Of a stretch of DNA of 64,000 bases, positions 45,516 to 53,548 are shown piece after piece. The stretch is from an uncultured Clostridia bacterium (GTDB lineage: Bacteria; Bacillota; Clostridia; UMGS1883). The notes under the pieces are model-generated. The model was not told the origin of the DNA. It made no database searches and was given only the letters and a program-made list of their open reading frames with translations. Position 1 is the stretch's first letter; every line of letters begins with the position of its first letter. The DNA is taken from assembly GCA_934454525.1 (NCBI GenBank), contig CAKSFM010000002.1:62001-126000 (forward strand), given 5' to 3'. Position numbers and translations under genes: made by a program.

Positions 45516-45544
45516 ATCATATCACCTTTTGTCAAGCTTGTCAA
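45516..45544 (-). promoter_or_regulatory. Sigma-A promoter of rpoB-rpoC
   Basis: Minus strand: TTGACA (45544-45539), 17-nt spacer, TATGAT (45521-45516). A second TTGACA lies 9 nt nearer but is too close. Confidence 0.85.
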
Positions 45545-45573
45545 GCGCCGCAGCACAAATATTTTTATTTTTT

Positions 45574-45603
45574 TTGCAAATAGGGGTAGATTTTTGTTAT
45601 GAT
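45574..45603 (+). promoter_or_regulatory. Promoter of the Lrp/AsnC gene
   Basis: TTGCAA (45574-45579), 18-nt spacer, TATGAT (45598-45603); an overlapping TATAAT at 45603 lacks a well-spaced -35. Confidence 0.6.
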
Positions 45604-45650
45604 ATAATATATAATAGTAATTAATTTTTTATCAGACAGGAGAGATCGCT

Positions 45651-46133
45651 ATGAAAAACGAGATACTTTCATTACTTGAACAGGACAGTCGGCTGAGCGC
45701 GTCTAAAATAGCCATTATGCTCGGTATAGACGAGCGCGAGGTTAAGGAAGCGATTCATGAGCTTGAGGAGGAAAATGTTATCCTCGGCTATAAAACTCTT
45801 GTGAACTGGGAACTTGCCGGCAAGGACACAACCATTGCCAATATAGAGCTTAAGCTTACTCCGCAGCACGGCGGCGGCTTTGACACAGTTGCCGAAAGAA
45901 TATATAAATTTCCGCAGGTTAAATCGGTTATACTCATGTCCGGTTCATATGATTTGCTTGTAACGGTTGAGGGAAAAAGCCTTAAAGAGGTTGCAATGTT
46001 CGTTTCCGAACGGCTTGCGCCGATGGATTCCGTTGTATCAACCACAACGCATTTTGAGCTTAAGACATATAAGAAAGACGGAATAATATTTACTGAAAAA
46101 GAAGAGGACAACCGGGAGGTAATGACAATATGA
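45651..46133 (+). CDS. Lrp/AsnC-family transcriptional regulator
   Basis: A 160-residue regulator with an N-terminal winged helix-turn-helix (LLEQDSRLSASKIAIMLGI, then LEEENVILGY) and a C-terminal RAM ligand-binding fold (LMSGSYDLLVTVEGKSLKEV). Such proteins sense amino acids as multimers. The next gene, an aminotransferase, overlaps by 4 bases, so a role in that enzyme's amino-acid pathway is likely. Confidence 0.92.
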   Translation: MKNEILSLLEQDSRLSASKIAIMLGIDEREVKEAIHELEEENVILGYKTLVNWELAGKDTTIANIELKLTPQHGGGFDTVAERIYKFPQVKSVILMSGSYDLLVTVEGKSLKEVAMFVSERLAPMDSVVSTTTHFELKTYKKDGIIFTEKEEDNREVMTI

Positions 46134-47308
46134 TGGATTATGACAAGCTTATTTCGGAGCACATAAGAGTGCTTCCCCCTTCGGGTATAAGAAAATTTTT
46201 CGATATAGTATCCGAAATGAAGGATGCAATATCGCTCGGCGTCGGCGAACCTGACTTTGTAACGCCGTGGACAGTGCGTGAAGCAGGAATATACTCGCTC
46301 GAAAAAGGACGCACACATTACAGTGCAAATGCCGGCATTATGGAGCTTCGCCAGGAAATCAGCGCGTATCTTTCACGCAAATACGGACTTGAATACGATG
46401 CAAAGACCGAAACGCTTGTCACCGTCGGCGGAAGCGAAGCAATTGATTTGCTTTTCCGCGCAGTAATAAAGGAGGGTGATGAGGTTCTTGTTCCCGAGCC
46501 GAGCTTTGTGTGCTACAAGCCGTGCGCCGTTATGGCAGGCGGCACTGCCGTTCCGATTCCGACAAGCGAAGAGGACGATTTCCGCCTGACTGCCGATATG
46601 CTCGAATCGAAAATAACCGAGCGTTCAAAGCTGCTTGTTCTCCCCTATCCGAATAATCCCACGGGCGCTATCATGAAACGTGAGGATCTTGAGGAGATTG
46701 CGCGTGTTGTTGAAAAGCACAACCTTTTTGTTCTTTCTGATGAAATTTACAGCGAGCTTACATATGACGGAAAGCACGTTTCGTTTGCATCGATAGATGG
46801 TATGCGCGAAAGAACCGTCACCGTAAACGGCTTTTCAAAGGCATTTGCAATGACGGGCTGGCGGCTCGGCTATGCCTGCGGACCTGCCCCCGTCATTAAG
46901 GCGATGACAAAAATTCATCAGTACGGAATTATGTGCGCACCGACAACCAGTCAGTACGCCGCGATTGAAGCTATGCGCAGCTGCGATGACGAGGTTGAGT
47001 ATATGCGCAACGAATATAATCACCGCCGCAGAATCATGGTAAATGCATTCCGCGAAATGGGTCTTTCATGCTTCGAACCGCTTGGCGCATTTTATGTTTT
47101 TCCGAATATATCATCCACCGGCTTGTCGAGCGAGGAATTTGCAACTCAGCTTCTGTACGAAGAAAAGGTTGCCGTTGTTCCGGGAACCGCATTCGGTGAC
47201 AGCGGAGAAGGTTTTATAAGATGCAGCTATGCCTATAGCATTAAAAGCATTGAAAAGGCGCTTGAAAGAATTGCAAAGTTTGTCGAAAGACGTACGAAAA
47301 AAGATTAA
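46130..47308 (+). CDS. Class I/II pyridoxal-phosphate aminotransferase
   Basis: A 392-residue fold-type I aminotransferase. It has LPYPNNPTGA, DEIYSELTYDG, the PLP lysine in GFSKAFAMTGWRLGYACG and the C-terminal substrate Arg in GFIRCSYA. Close to AspC/PatA-type enzymes; the exact amino acid cannot be set. ATG 46130 overlaps the regulator stop (ATGA); ATG 46133 is an equal start. A terminator follows. Confidence 0.92.
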   Translation: MMDYDKLISEHIRVLPPSGIRKFFDIVSEMKDAISLGVGEPDFVTPWTVREAGIYSLEKGRTHYSANAGIMELRQEISAYLSRKYGLEYDAKTETLVTVGGSEAIDLLFRAVIKEGDEVLVPEPSFVCYKPCAVMAGGTAVPIPTSEEDDFRLTADMLESKITERSKLLVLPYPNNPTGAIMKREDLEEIARVVEKHNLFVLSDEIYSELTYDGKHVSFASIDGMRERTVTVNGFSKAFAMTGWRLGYACGPAPVIKAMTKIHQYGIMCAPTTSQYAAIEAMRSCDDEVEYMRNEYNHRRRIMVNAFREMGLSCFEPLGAFYVFPNISSTGLSSEEFATQLLYEEKVAVVPGTAFGDSGEGFIRCSYAYSIKSIEKALERIAKFVERRTKKD

Positions 47309-47315
47309 TTTAAAT

Positions 47316-47355
47316 GGGGTTGCAGCAAAACGGAAGTGTATTTTGCCGCAACCCC
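47316..47355 (+). terminator. Terminator of the lrp-aminotransferase operon
   Basis: GGGGTTGC-GCAAAA stem against TTTTGC-GCAACCCC, 8 bases after the stop, then TCTTTT. Confidence 0.85.
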
Positions 47356-47394
47356 TCTTTTGGTAACATTTTTGTTACAAATTACCTTTACATG

Positions 47395-47423
47395 TTGTAT
47401 TTTACCTGCAACCGATGTAAAAT
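47395..47423 (+). promoter_or_regulatory. Promoter of the AI-2E pair and the FHA-RodA-PBP genes
   Basis: TTGTAT (47395-47400), 17-nt spacer, TAAAAT (47418-47423). Confidence 0.6.
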
Positions 47424-47454
47424 TAATCTGATATGGTGTGAGGAGGCGGTGTTT

Positions 47455-48714
47455 ATGAAATTACCGTGGGAGAAAAAATATATTTGTTACGGAATCGTGG
47501 CATTCTGCGTTGTGGCGGCAGGAATTGCGCTCTATATGCTTATTCATAAGTGGGAAACGGTCGGCGGCGTGATTTCTCTTATATTTAAAAGTCTGCGCCC
47601 GATAACATACGGTCTGCTTTTCGCATATATTCTGAATCCGCTTATGCGGACAATCGAAAACCATCTGGTTTCTCCGGCATTCGCAAAAATGCTGAAAAAC
47701 AACAGGCCGCGTGCAGAGTCGTTTTCACGTGCGTCATCGATTTTTCTCACTTGGGGTATAACAATCACCGCATTGCTCATATTGGCTGAACTGGTTATTC
47801 CCGAGCTTTATTCAAGCATTGAATCTCTTGTGATAAGTTTGCCGGGGTACGCAAATCATCTTGTTGAGCTGATCGGCGAGCTTTTGAAGAAAAATCCCGA
47901 TGTACAGGAATTTCTCATGAATTCAATTAAAGGCTTCACCACCGACATAACAGTCATTGCGGACAAGCTGAAAAATTTAATTCCAAACATAAACACCCTT
48001 ATAACCGGTGTTTCTTCAAGCGTTATGGATATTGTAAGAATGCTTTTGAACATATTAATCGGAGTAATCGTATCCATTTATGTTCTCAAGGATAAAGAAA
48101 AGCTTGCCGCTCAGAGCAAACGCCTTTTGTACAGCCTCTGCTCTGTCAAAAAGGCAAACAGCGTGATTGCGGTAACGCGGCTCACAAACGACAAGTTCGG
48201 CAACTTTATAACCGGAAAAATATTCGACTCAATTATAATCGGTGTCCTCTGCTTCATCATCCTGTCAATTTTCCGTATTCCTTATACGGCGCTCGTCAGC
48301 GTTGTTGTCGGAGTTACGAATGTTATCCCTTTCTTCGGACCGTTCATCGGTGCTGTTCCGAGTGCGCTTCTTATTCTGCTTGCCGAGCCGATAAAGTGTC
48401 TCACATTTGTAATAATCATCATTGCATTGCAGCAGTTTGACGGAAATATTCTCGGACCGAAAATTCTCGGCAGCTCAACCGGAGTTTCAAGCTTTTGGGT
48501 TATGTTTTCAATCCTCGTCGGAAGCGGACTGTTCGGCTTTTGGGGAATGCTTTGCGGAGTGCCCGTGTTCGCGGTTATATACGCAATTGTGAGCGAATCC
48601 TGCCGCTGTTCGCTTGAAGATCGCGGACTTGACTATTCCACCGAGGATTTTAAAAATATTGACCATTTAAGCGATAAAACCGAAAAACCGATTTACTACA
48701 AGGAAAATAACTGA
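47455..48714 (+). CDS. AI-2E family transporter, copy 1
   Basis: A 419-residue polytopic membrane protein of the AI-2E/YdiK-like (PerM) family, with about 7-8 TM segments and the conserved C-terminal GVTNVIPFFGPFIGAVPSAL and LQQFDGNILGPKILGSSTGV. The family name is historic; many members transport Na+/H+ or unknown substrates. The start was set at ATG 47455 after GAGGAGG, not an in-frame ATG at 47314 inside the terminator. It is followed by a second copy; the first 746 bases differ at only two positions. Confidence 0.9.
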   Translation: MKLPWEKKYICYGIVAFCVVAAGIALYMLIHKWETVGGVISLIFKSLRPITYGLLFAYILNPLMRTIENHLVSPAFAKMLKNNRPRAESFSRASSIFLTWGITITALLILAELVIPELYSSIESLVISLPGYANHLVELIGELLKKNPDVQEFLMNSIKGFTTDITVIADKLKNLIPNINTLITGVSSSVMDIVRMLLNILIGVIVSIYVLKDKEKLAAQSKRLLYSLCSVKKANSVIAVTRLTNDKFGNFITGKIFDSIIIGVLCFIILSIFRIPYTALVSVVVGVTNVIPFFGPFIGAVPSALLILLAEPIKCLTFVIIIIALQQFDGNILGPKILGSSTGVSSFWVMFSILVGSGLFGFWGMLCGVPVFAVIYAIVSESCRCSLEDRGLDYSTEDFKNIDHLSDKTEKPIYYKENN

Positions 48715-48768
48715 TCAGAACGAAAGTGACCCGAACATACGGCATAGATTCTTAAGGAGACAGAACTT

Positions 48769-50019
48769 ATGAAATTACCGTGGGAGAAAAAATATATTTG
48801 CTGCGGAATCGTGGCATTCTGCGTTGTGGCGGCAGGAATTGCGCTCTATATGCTTATTCATAAGTGGGAAACGGTCGGCGGCGTGATTTCTCTTATATTT
48901 AAAAGTCTGCGCCCGATAACATACGGTCTGCTTTTCGCATATATTCTGAATCCGCTTATGCGGACAATCGAAAACCATCTGGTTTCTCCGGCATTCGCAA
49001 AAATGCTGAAAAACAACAGGCCGCGTGCAGAGTCGTTTTCACGTGCGTCATCGATTTTTCTCACTTGGGGTATAACAATCACCGCATTGCTCATATTGGC
49101 TGAACTGGTTATTCCCGAGCTTTATTCAAGCATTGAATCTCTTGTGATAAGTTTGCCGGGGTACGCAAATCATCTTGTTGAGCTGATCGGCGAGCTTTTG
49201 AAGAAAAATCCCGATGTACAGGAATTTCTCATGAATTCAATTAAAGGCTTCACCACCGACATAACAGTCATTGCGGACAAGCTGAAAAATTTAATTCCAA
49301 ACATAAACACCCTTATAACCGGTGTTTCTTCAAGCGTTATGGATATTGTAAGAATGCTTTTGAACATATTAATCGGAGTAATCGTATCCATTTATGTTCT
49401 CAAGGATAAAGAAAAGCTTGCCGCTCAGAGCAAACGCCTTTTGTACAGCCTCTGCTCTGTCAAAAAGGCAAACAGCGTGATTGCGGTAACGCGGCTCACA
49501 AACGACAAGTTCGGGCGCTTCATCACGGGAACAATATTTGATTCAATAACAGTCAGCGTTCTCTGTTTTATTATACTGACAGTATTCCGGATTCCGTACA
49601 CAGCGCTCGTCAGTGTTATTATCGGAGTTACAAATGTAATTCCCTTTTTCGGACCGTTCATTGGCTCAATTCCGAGCGCGCTTCTTATTCTGCTTGCAGA
49701 ACCGATAAAGGGACTTACTTTTATAATAATTATCACAGCATTGCAGCAGTTCGACGGAAATATTCTCAGTCCGAGGATTATCGGAAGTTCAACCGGGGTT
49801 TCAAGCTTTTGGGTTATGTTTTCAATCCTTGTCGGAAGCGGACTGTTCGGCTTTTGGGGAATACTTTGCGGAGTACCCGTGTTCGCGGTTATATATGCAA
49901 TCGTAAGCAAGTTCTGCCGCCGCTCGCTTGAAGCTCGCGGACTTGACTATTCCACCGAGGATTTTAAAAATATTGACCATTTTGATGATAAAACAGAGAA
50001 ACCGATTTACTATAATTAA
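48769..50019 (+). CDS. AI-2E family transporter, copy 2
   Basis: A 416-residue paralog of the preceding gene. Codons 1-248 match copy 1 except Tyr12 to Cys and one silent change; from 'NDKFG' (49515 on) the DNA diverges to roughly 80% while the protein stays similar. The start follows AAGGAGA. It lies 16 bases before the FHA gene, so the two permeases probably share a transcript with the FHA-RodA-PBP genes. Confidence 0.9.
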   Translation: MKLPWEKKYICCGIVAFCVVAAGIALYMLIHKWETVGGVISLIFKSLRPITYGLLFAYILNPLMRTIENHLVSPAFAKMLKNNRPRAESFSRASSIFLTWGITITALLILAELVIPELYSSIESLVISLPGYANHLVELIGELLKKNPDVQEFLMNSIKGFTTDITVIADKLKNLIPNINTLITGVSSSVMDIVRMLLNILIGVIVSIYVLKDKEKLAAQSKRLLYSLCSVKKANSVIAVTRLTNDKFGRFITGTIFDSITVSVLCFIILTVFRIPYTALVSVIIGVTNVIPFFGPFIGSIPSALLILLAEPIKGLTFIIIITALQQFDGNILSPRIIGSSTGVSSFWVMFSILVGSGLFGFWGILCGVPVFAVIYAIVSKFCRRSLEARGLDYSTEDFKNIDHFDDKTEKPIYYN

Positions 50020-50035
50020 AACGGAGGTGTTTTAA

Positions 50036-50485
50036 ATGCAGGAGCTTTTGTCAAAGGTTCTTACCTATGTGTTTGTTATAATTATCTACCTTTTTATTTA
50101 TGCTATTATCAGAATGATTTTTCTTGACATCCGAACGATGTACAGGAAAAAATCCGGCGGCTTTGCCGATGCATACTTAAAGCTCATCAATCTGCGCCAT
50201 GACCTTGACTTTCCGGTTGAGGAAAGCTATGAAATTGAAAACAGCGAGGTTATCGGGCGCGGCAAAAAATGCGATATTTCGATTGGCGATAAGTATCTCT
50301 CATCAAAAAACAGCCGCATATTCAAATCCTCCGGCAAGTTCTATATTGAGGATCTTGACAGCACAAACGGCACTTTTCTCAACGGAGAGGAGCTTACCGA
50401 TAAGGCGGTTGAACTTCTTGACGGAGACAAAATTTCATTGGGAAGGCTGAATTTTCTTTTCGTTCTTCCGGAAAAGAGTGAGTGA
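50036..50485 (+). CDS. Membrane-anchored FHA-domain protein
   Basis: A 149-residue protein with one N-terminal TM (about 8-30) and a cytoplasmic FHA domain (IGRGKKCDISIGDKYLSSKN with GRGK, S and N sites, then DLDSTNGTFLNGEEL). FHA domains bind phosphothreonine. The gene is followed by a SEDS protein and a PBP, as in the FHA-RodA-PbpA clusters of Actinobacteria and many Clostridia, where Ser/Thr kinases tune wall synthesis. No kinase is within the window. Confidence 0.9.
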   Translation: MQELLSKVLTYVFVIIIYLFIYAIIRMIFLDIRTMYRKKSGGFADAYLKLINLRHDLDFPVEESYEIENSEVIGRGKKCDISIGDKYLSSKNSRIFKSSGKFYIEDLDSTNGTFLNGEELTDKAVELLDGDKISLGRLNFLFVLPEKSE

Positions 50486-50486
50486 C

Positions 50487-51755
50487 ATGGAAAAAAGAAT
50501 TCGAAGTGTGCGCCCGCTTTTTTATCTCGTTCTGATAAACCTTCTCGGCATGGCGCTTATAATGCTTGAAGAAAAAAAACTCGACCAAAATACTGTTATG
50601 CTTTGCGCCATTCTCTGTGTACTGAGCATAGTTGTTTATATTATAATCGGACTTGCCGCACTCGGCGACGGATACCTGTTTGTCATAATATCAATGCTGT
50701 CGTCAATCGGCGTAATTATGCAGATGCGGATTGACGAAACCAATGGCATGCGGCAGATGAAGCTTTATCTTGTCGGCGTTCTGTGTTTTTTCGCGGCTGT
50801 GCTCGTTTACCGTGCGTTTCACAAATACTGGAACAGGCTCACGCTTGTGTACTTCTCCGTTTCTGCTGCGCTTTTTGCGCTGACCGCCCTATTCGGCAAG
50901 GTGCGCTTCGGTTCAAAAAACTGGATTGTTATCGGCGGAATCTCCGTTCAGCCGAGTGAGTTTATAAGAATTCTGTATGTTATGTCGCTCGCCGCGGTGT
51001 TTACAAACTGTGCAAAATCTGCTTCCGAAGACGCCTCTCCCTCTGATGAAAGGCGCGGCAGGCGAATCAGGCTCATCGCAGCAAGTGCAATCGCATATAT
51101 AAACTCCGGTTTTCTTCTTCTGCAGCGCGAATGGGGAATTTCAGTGCTGTTCTTCATAATATTTTTCGCATTTCTTTATATCTATGGAAACAGCCGGCTC
51201 TTCCTCGTATTTAATGCTCTTGCCGCAGGAGCTGCCGGCTATGTCGGGGTTAAATACATGAGTCATATTCAGGTGCGCGTTGCAACATGGCTTGACCCAT
51301 TTGCCGATGTAAACGGAAAGGGATATCAGCTGGCGCAGTCGCTTTTCGCAATCGGAACGGGCGGCTTTTCAGGCAGCGGAATCGGTAACGGAAGTCCGTA
51401 TCTGATTCCGGTTGTAAGCTCCGACTTTATTTTTTCCGCTATATGTGAGGAAATGGGAGTTCTCGGCGGAATTGCCGTGCTGATGCTTTATTTTGTACTT
51501 GTTTACAGAGGATTTAAGATTGCGCTTTCCTGTACAAACGCATTTAATAAGGCTGTCAGTATGGGACTGAGCGTTATGCTCGGGGTGCAGACGTTTATAA
51601 TTGTCGGCGGTGTAATCAGGCTCATCCCCCTCACAGGCATAACTCTTCCGTTCATCAGCTACGGCGGAAGCAGCATGGTGACAACGTTTGCGGCGCTCGG
51701 CATACTTCAGGCTATCAGCGGAATGAAGGGAGAGGTTACGGATGAAATCGAATAA
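50487..51755 (+). CDS. SEDS peptidoglycan polymerase (RodA/FtsW family)
   Basis: A 422-residue integral membrane protein with about 10 TM segments. Family signatures: NWIVIGGISVQPSEFIRI, AICEEMGVLGGI and TGITLPFISYGGSS near the C terminus. SEDS proteins polymerize glycan strands and work with a class B PBP, encoded next with a 14-base overlap. RodA versus FtsW cannot be fixed; the FHA and PbpA-like neighbours favour the RodA-like group. GTG 50478 is an alternative start. Confidence 0.92.
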   Translation: MEKRIRSVRPLFYLVLINLLGMALIMLEEKKLDQNTVMLCAILCVLSIVVYIIIGLAALGDGYLFVIISMLSSIGVIMQMRIDETNGMRQMKLYLVGVLCFFAAVLVYRAFHKYWNRLTLVYFSVSAALFALTALFGKVRFGSKNWIVIGGISVQPSEFIRILYVMSLAAVFTNCAKSASEDASPSDERRGRRIRLIAASAIAYINSGFLLLQREWGISVLFFIIFFAFLYIYGNSRLFLVFNALAAGAAGYVGVKYMSHIQVRVATWLDPFADVNGKGYQLAQSLFAIGTGGFSGSGIGNGSPYLIPVVSSDFIFSAICEEMGVLGGIAVLMLYFVLVYRGFKIALSCTNAFNKAVSMGLSVMLGVQTFIIVGGVIRLIPLTGITLPFISYGGSSMVTTFAALGILQAISGMKGEVTDEIE

Positions 51756-53169
51756 ACGAATAATAACGGTTATGGTTTCCGTCTGCTCGCTCTTTCTTGT
51801 GACAGTCGTGTATCTTACATATTTCACGCTTTTTCAGGCAAAGGACATAATAAAGTCAAGCGCAAACCAGCGAATATGGGAAAAGGAAGAAAAGGTTCTC
51901 CGCGGCTCGATATATGACCGAAGCGGTGTGCTGCTTGCAGAAAGCAAGCAAACCGAAAAAGGGCAGAAACGAATATATCCGCACGGCTCGCTGTACGCAC
52001 ATTCAATCGGCTATAACAGCCGCACCTACGGCAAAACCAACATTGAGCTTAAATTCAATGATTATCTTCTCCGGACGGAATCCGTTATTGATGTTCTGAA
52101 ACGGGAATCGCACGATGAAAGTGCATTCAGCAACGGCGCCAAGCTTGAGCTTACGCTTGATCATGGAATGACCGAGCTTGCACAAAAACTTATGAACGGC
52201 TCGAACGGCAGTGTTGCGGCGCTTAATCCCGCAACGGGAGAGGTTTACTGTATGTATTCAAATCCCACATTTGACCCCAATGAGAGCAGCCTCACGAAAA
52301 ACTGGGATGATTTGAGTCAGGACAAGGATTCGCCCTTTCTGCCGCGCGTCACTCAGGGGTTATATGCCCCGGGGTCAACATTTAAGGTTATAACTGCAGC
52401 TGCCGGGATTGAAAGCGGATATGAAACTTTCACCATGCGCGACAGCGGCAAGATAAAAATCGGCGGCAGGGAATTTAAAAACGCCGGCGGAAGCAGCCAC
52501 GGCAACATCGGAATGTCCGATGCAATCCGCGTTTCAAGCAATGTTTATTTTGCTTCTCTCTCGCAGAAAATCGGTTCGGAACGGCTTGGAAATTCTGTTG
52601 ATTCATTTGGTGTTACAAAAAAAATCCCGTTTGATATTACCACAAAATTTGTTCCGCTTGATTTTTCGTCAATGAGCAGCGTTGACCTTGCTTCAACATC
52701 AATCGGTCAGGGCAAGCTCCTTGTCACTCCGCTGCACATGGCGCTCACCGCATGCGCAGTTGCAAACAACGGCGTTATTATGCAGCCGTATATGGTTAAC
52801 AAGGCATATTTTGAGGATGGCGCAACCGTTTACACCGCAAAACAAAAGGTACTTTCTGAGGCAATGAGCGATGAAACGGCGGCAAAAATCGGCGAATATA
52901 TGAAAGCCTGCGTTCGTTCCGGAACCGGAAAATCGGCAAATGTCCGCGGTATTACCGTTGCAGGAAAAACCGGAACGGCTGAAAATGAGCGCAAAGATAA
53001 AACCCATGCATGGTTTATCTGCTATGCACCGGCTGAAAATCCGCAGATTGCAATCTGCGTGATGAAAGAGTACAGCGGACGCGGCGGCGGATCTGCCTGC
53101 GCACCGGCGGCGGCAAAGCTTATCTCATATGCGCTTGAAAACGGCTTGATTTCTGCCGAAAACAATTAG
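51742..53169 (+). CDS. Class B penicillin-binding protein (PbpA-like transpeptidase)
   Basis: A 475-residue protein with one TM near the N terminus, a short N-terminal domain (GSIYDRSGVLLAES) and a transpeptidase domain with S212-T-F-K215, S265-S-N267 and K409-T-G411. It cross-links peptide stems in the wall and is the partner of the SEDS protein. It is shorter than FtsI/PBP2, matching PbpA-type proteins of FHA-RodA-PbpA clusters. A 20-bp direct repeat begins 11 bases after its stop. Confidence 0.93.
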   Translation: MKSNKRIITVMVSVCSLFLVTVVYLTYFTLFQAKDIIKSSANQRIWEKEEKVLRGSIYDRSGVLLAESKQTEKGQKRIYPHGSLYAHSIGYNSRTYGKTNIELKFNDYLLRTESVIDVLKRESHDESAFSNGAKLELTLDHGMTELAQKLMNGSNGSVAALNPATGEVYCMYSNPTFDPNESSLTKNWDDLSQDKDSPFLPRVTQGLYAPGSTFKVITAAAGIESGYETFTMRDSGKIKIGGREFKNAGGSSHGNIGMSDAIRVSSNVYFASLSQKIGSERLGNSVDSFGVTKKIPFDITTKFVPLDFSSMSSVDLASTSIGQGKLLVTPLHMALTACAVANNGVIMQPYMVNKAYFEDGATVYTAKQKVLSEAMSDETAAKIGEYMKACVRSGTGKSANVRGITVAGKTGTAENERKDKTHAWFICYAPAENPQIAICVMKEYSGRGGGSACAPAAAKLISYALENGLISAENN

Positions 53170-53179
53170 CTTAAGATGT

Positions 53180-53462
53180 TAAAAAACTCCGGAACGCAAG
53201 AAAAGGAGAAAAAGCAGATATTACAGACCGTACAACTATTGTAATTCGCTTTTATTAAAGGTAGAAAAATCAAAAATTTGATTTTTCAAAGAATCACTTC
53301 TTTTCTTGCTATCAACAAACTTCGCCCTCGGCGTACCTATGTACGCCGTCGGGTAACCCAAAGCTAACGCTTTGGCTCAGTTTGTTAATTCCAAAGCTTT
53401 TTTCCTATCCCCTTGAAATAGCCCCTTTTGGGTAAGGAAATGTAAAAAACTCCGGAACGCAA
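53180..53462. repeat. 20-bp direct repeats flanking a structured repeat
   Basis: TAAAAAACTCCGGAACGCAA is present at 53180-53199 and identically at 53443-53462, 263 bases apart. Between them lies the structured element (next entry) and no ORF. This looks like a target-site duplication or a recombination pair. Confidence 0.7.
53263..53400. repeat. Structured intergenic repeat, copy 2 (cloverleaf-like)
   Basis: Outer stem AACAAACT (53314-53321) / AGTTTGTT (53379-53386) encloses two hairpins: CGGCGTAC-CTAT-GTACGCCG (53329-53348) and CCAAAG-CTAACG-CTTTGG (about 53358-53375). A separate 11-bp palindrome GAAAAATCAAA/TTTGATTTTTC is at 53264-53287. The core 53314-53354 is the reverse complement of 16613-16654 (about 36 of 41). 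The gap of 379 bases between the PBP and prfB genes holds only this, the direct repeats and the terminator. Confidence 0.65.
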
Positions 53463-53496
53463 AAAGGCAATCAAAAGCCTGTAACCGCAAAACAAC

Positions 53497-53544
53497 AGAG
53501 CATACTGATTAAATTCACATTCCGTAATTTAATCAGTATGCTCT
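53497..53544. terminator. Bidirectional terminator (PBP / prfB)
   Basis: Perfect 19-bp stem AGAGCATACTGATTAAATT (53497-53515) / 53526-53544 with a 10-nt loop; TTATTTATTT follows on the plus side. Confidence 0.88.
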
Positions 53545-53548
53545 TTAT

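Noticed and set aside
45603..45608. TATAAT before the Lrp gene as the main -10
   Set aside because: The only -35-like TTGCAA would be 23 nt away; TATGAT at 45598 fits better.
47314..47454. An N-terminal extension of the first AI-2E permease from ATG 47314
   Set aside because: It overlaps the terminator and lacks a Shine-Dalgarno; the second copy starts at the shorter ATG.
47455..50019. One of the AI-2E copies as a pseudogene
   Set aside because: Both frames are intact and full-length.
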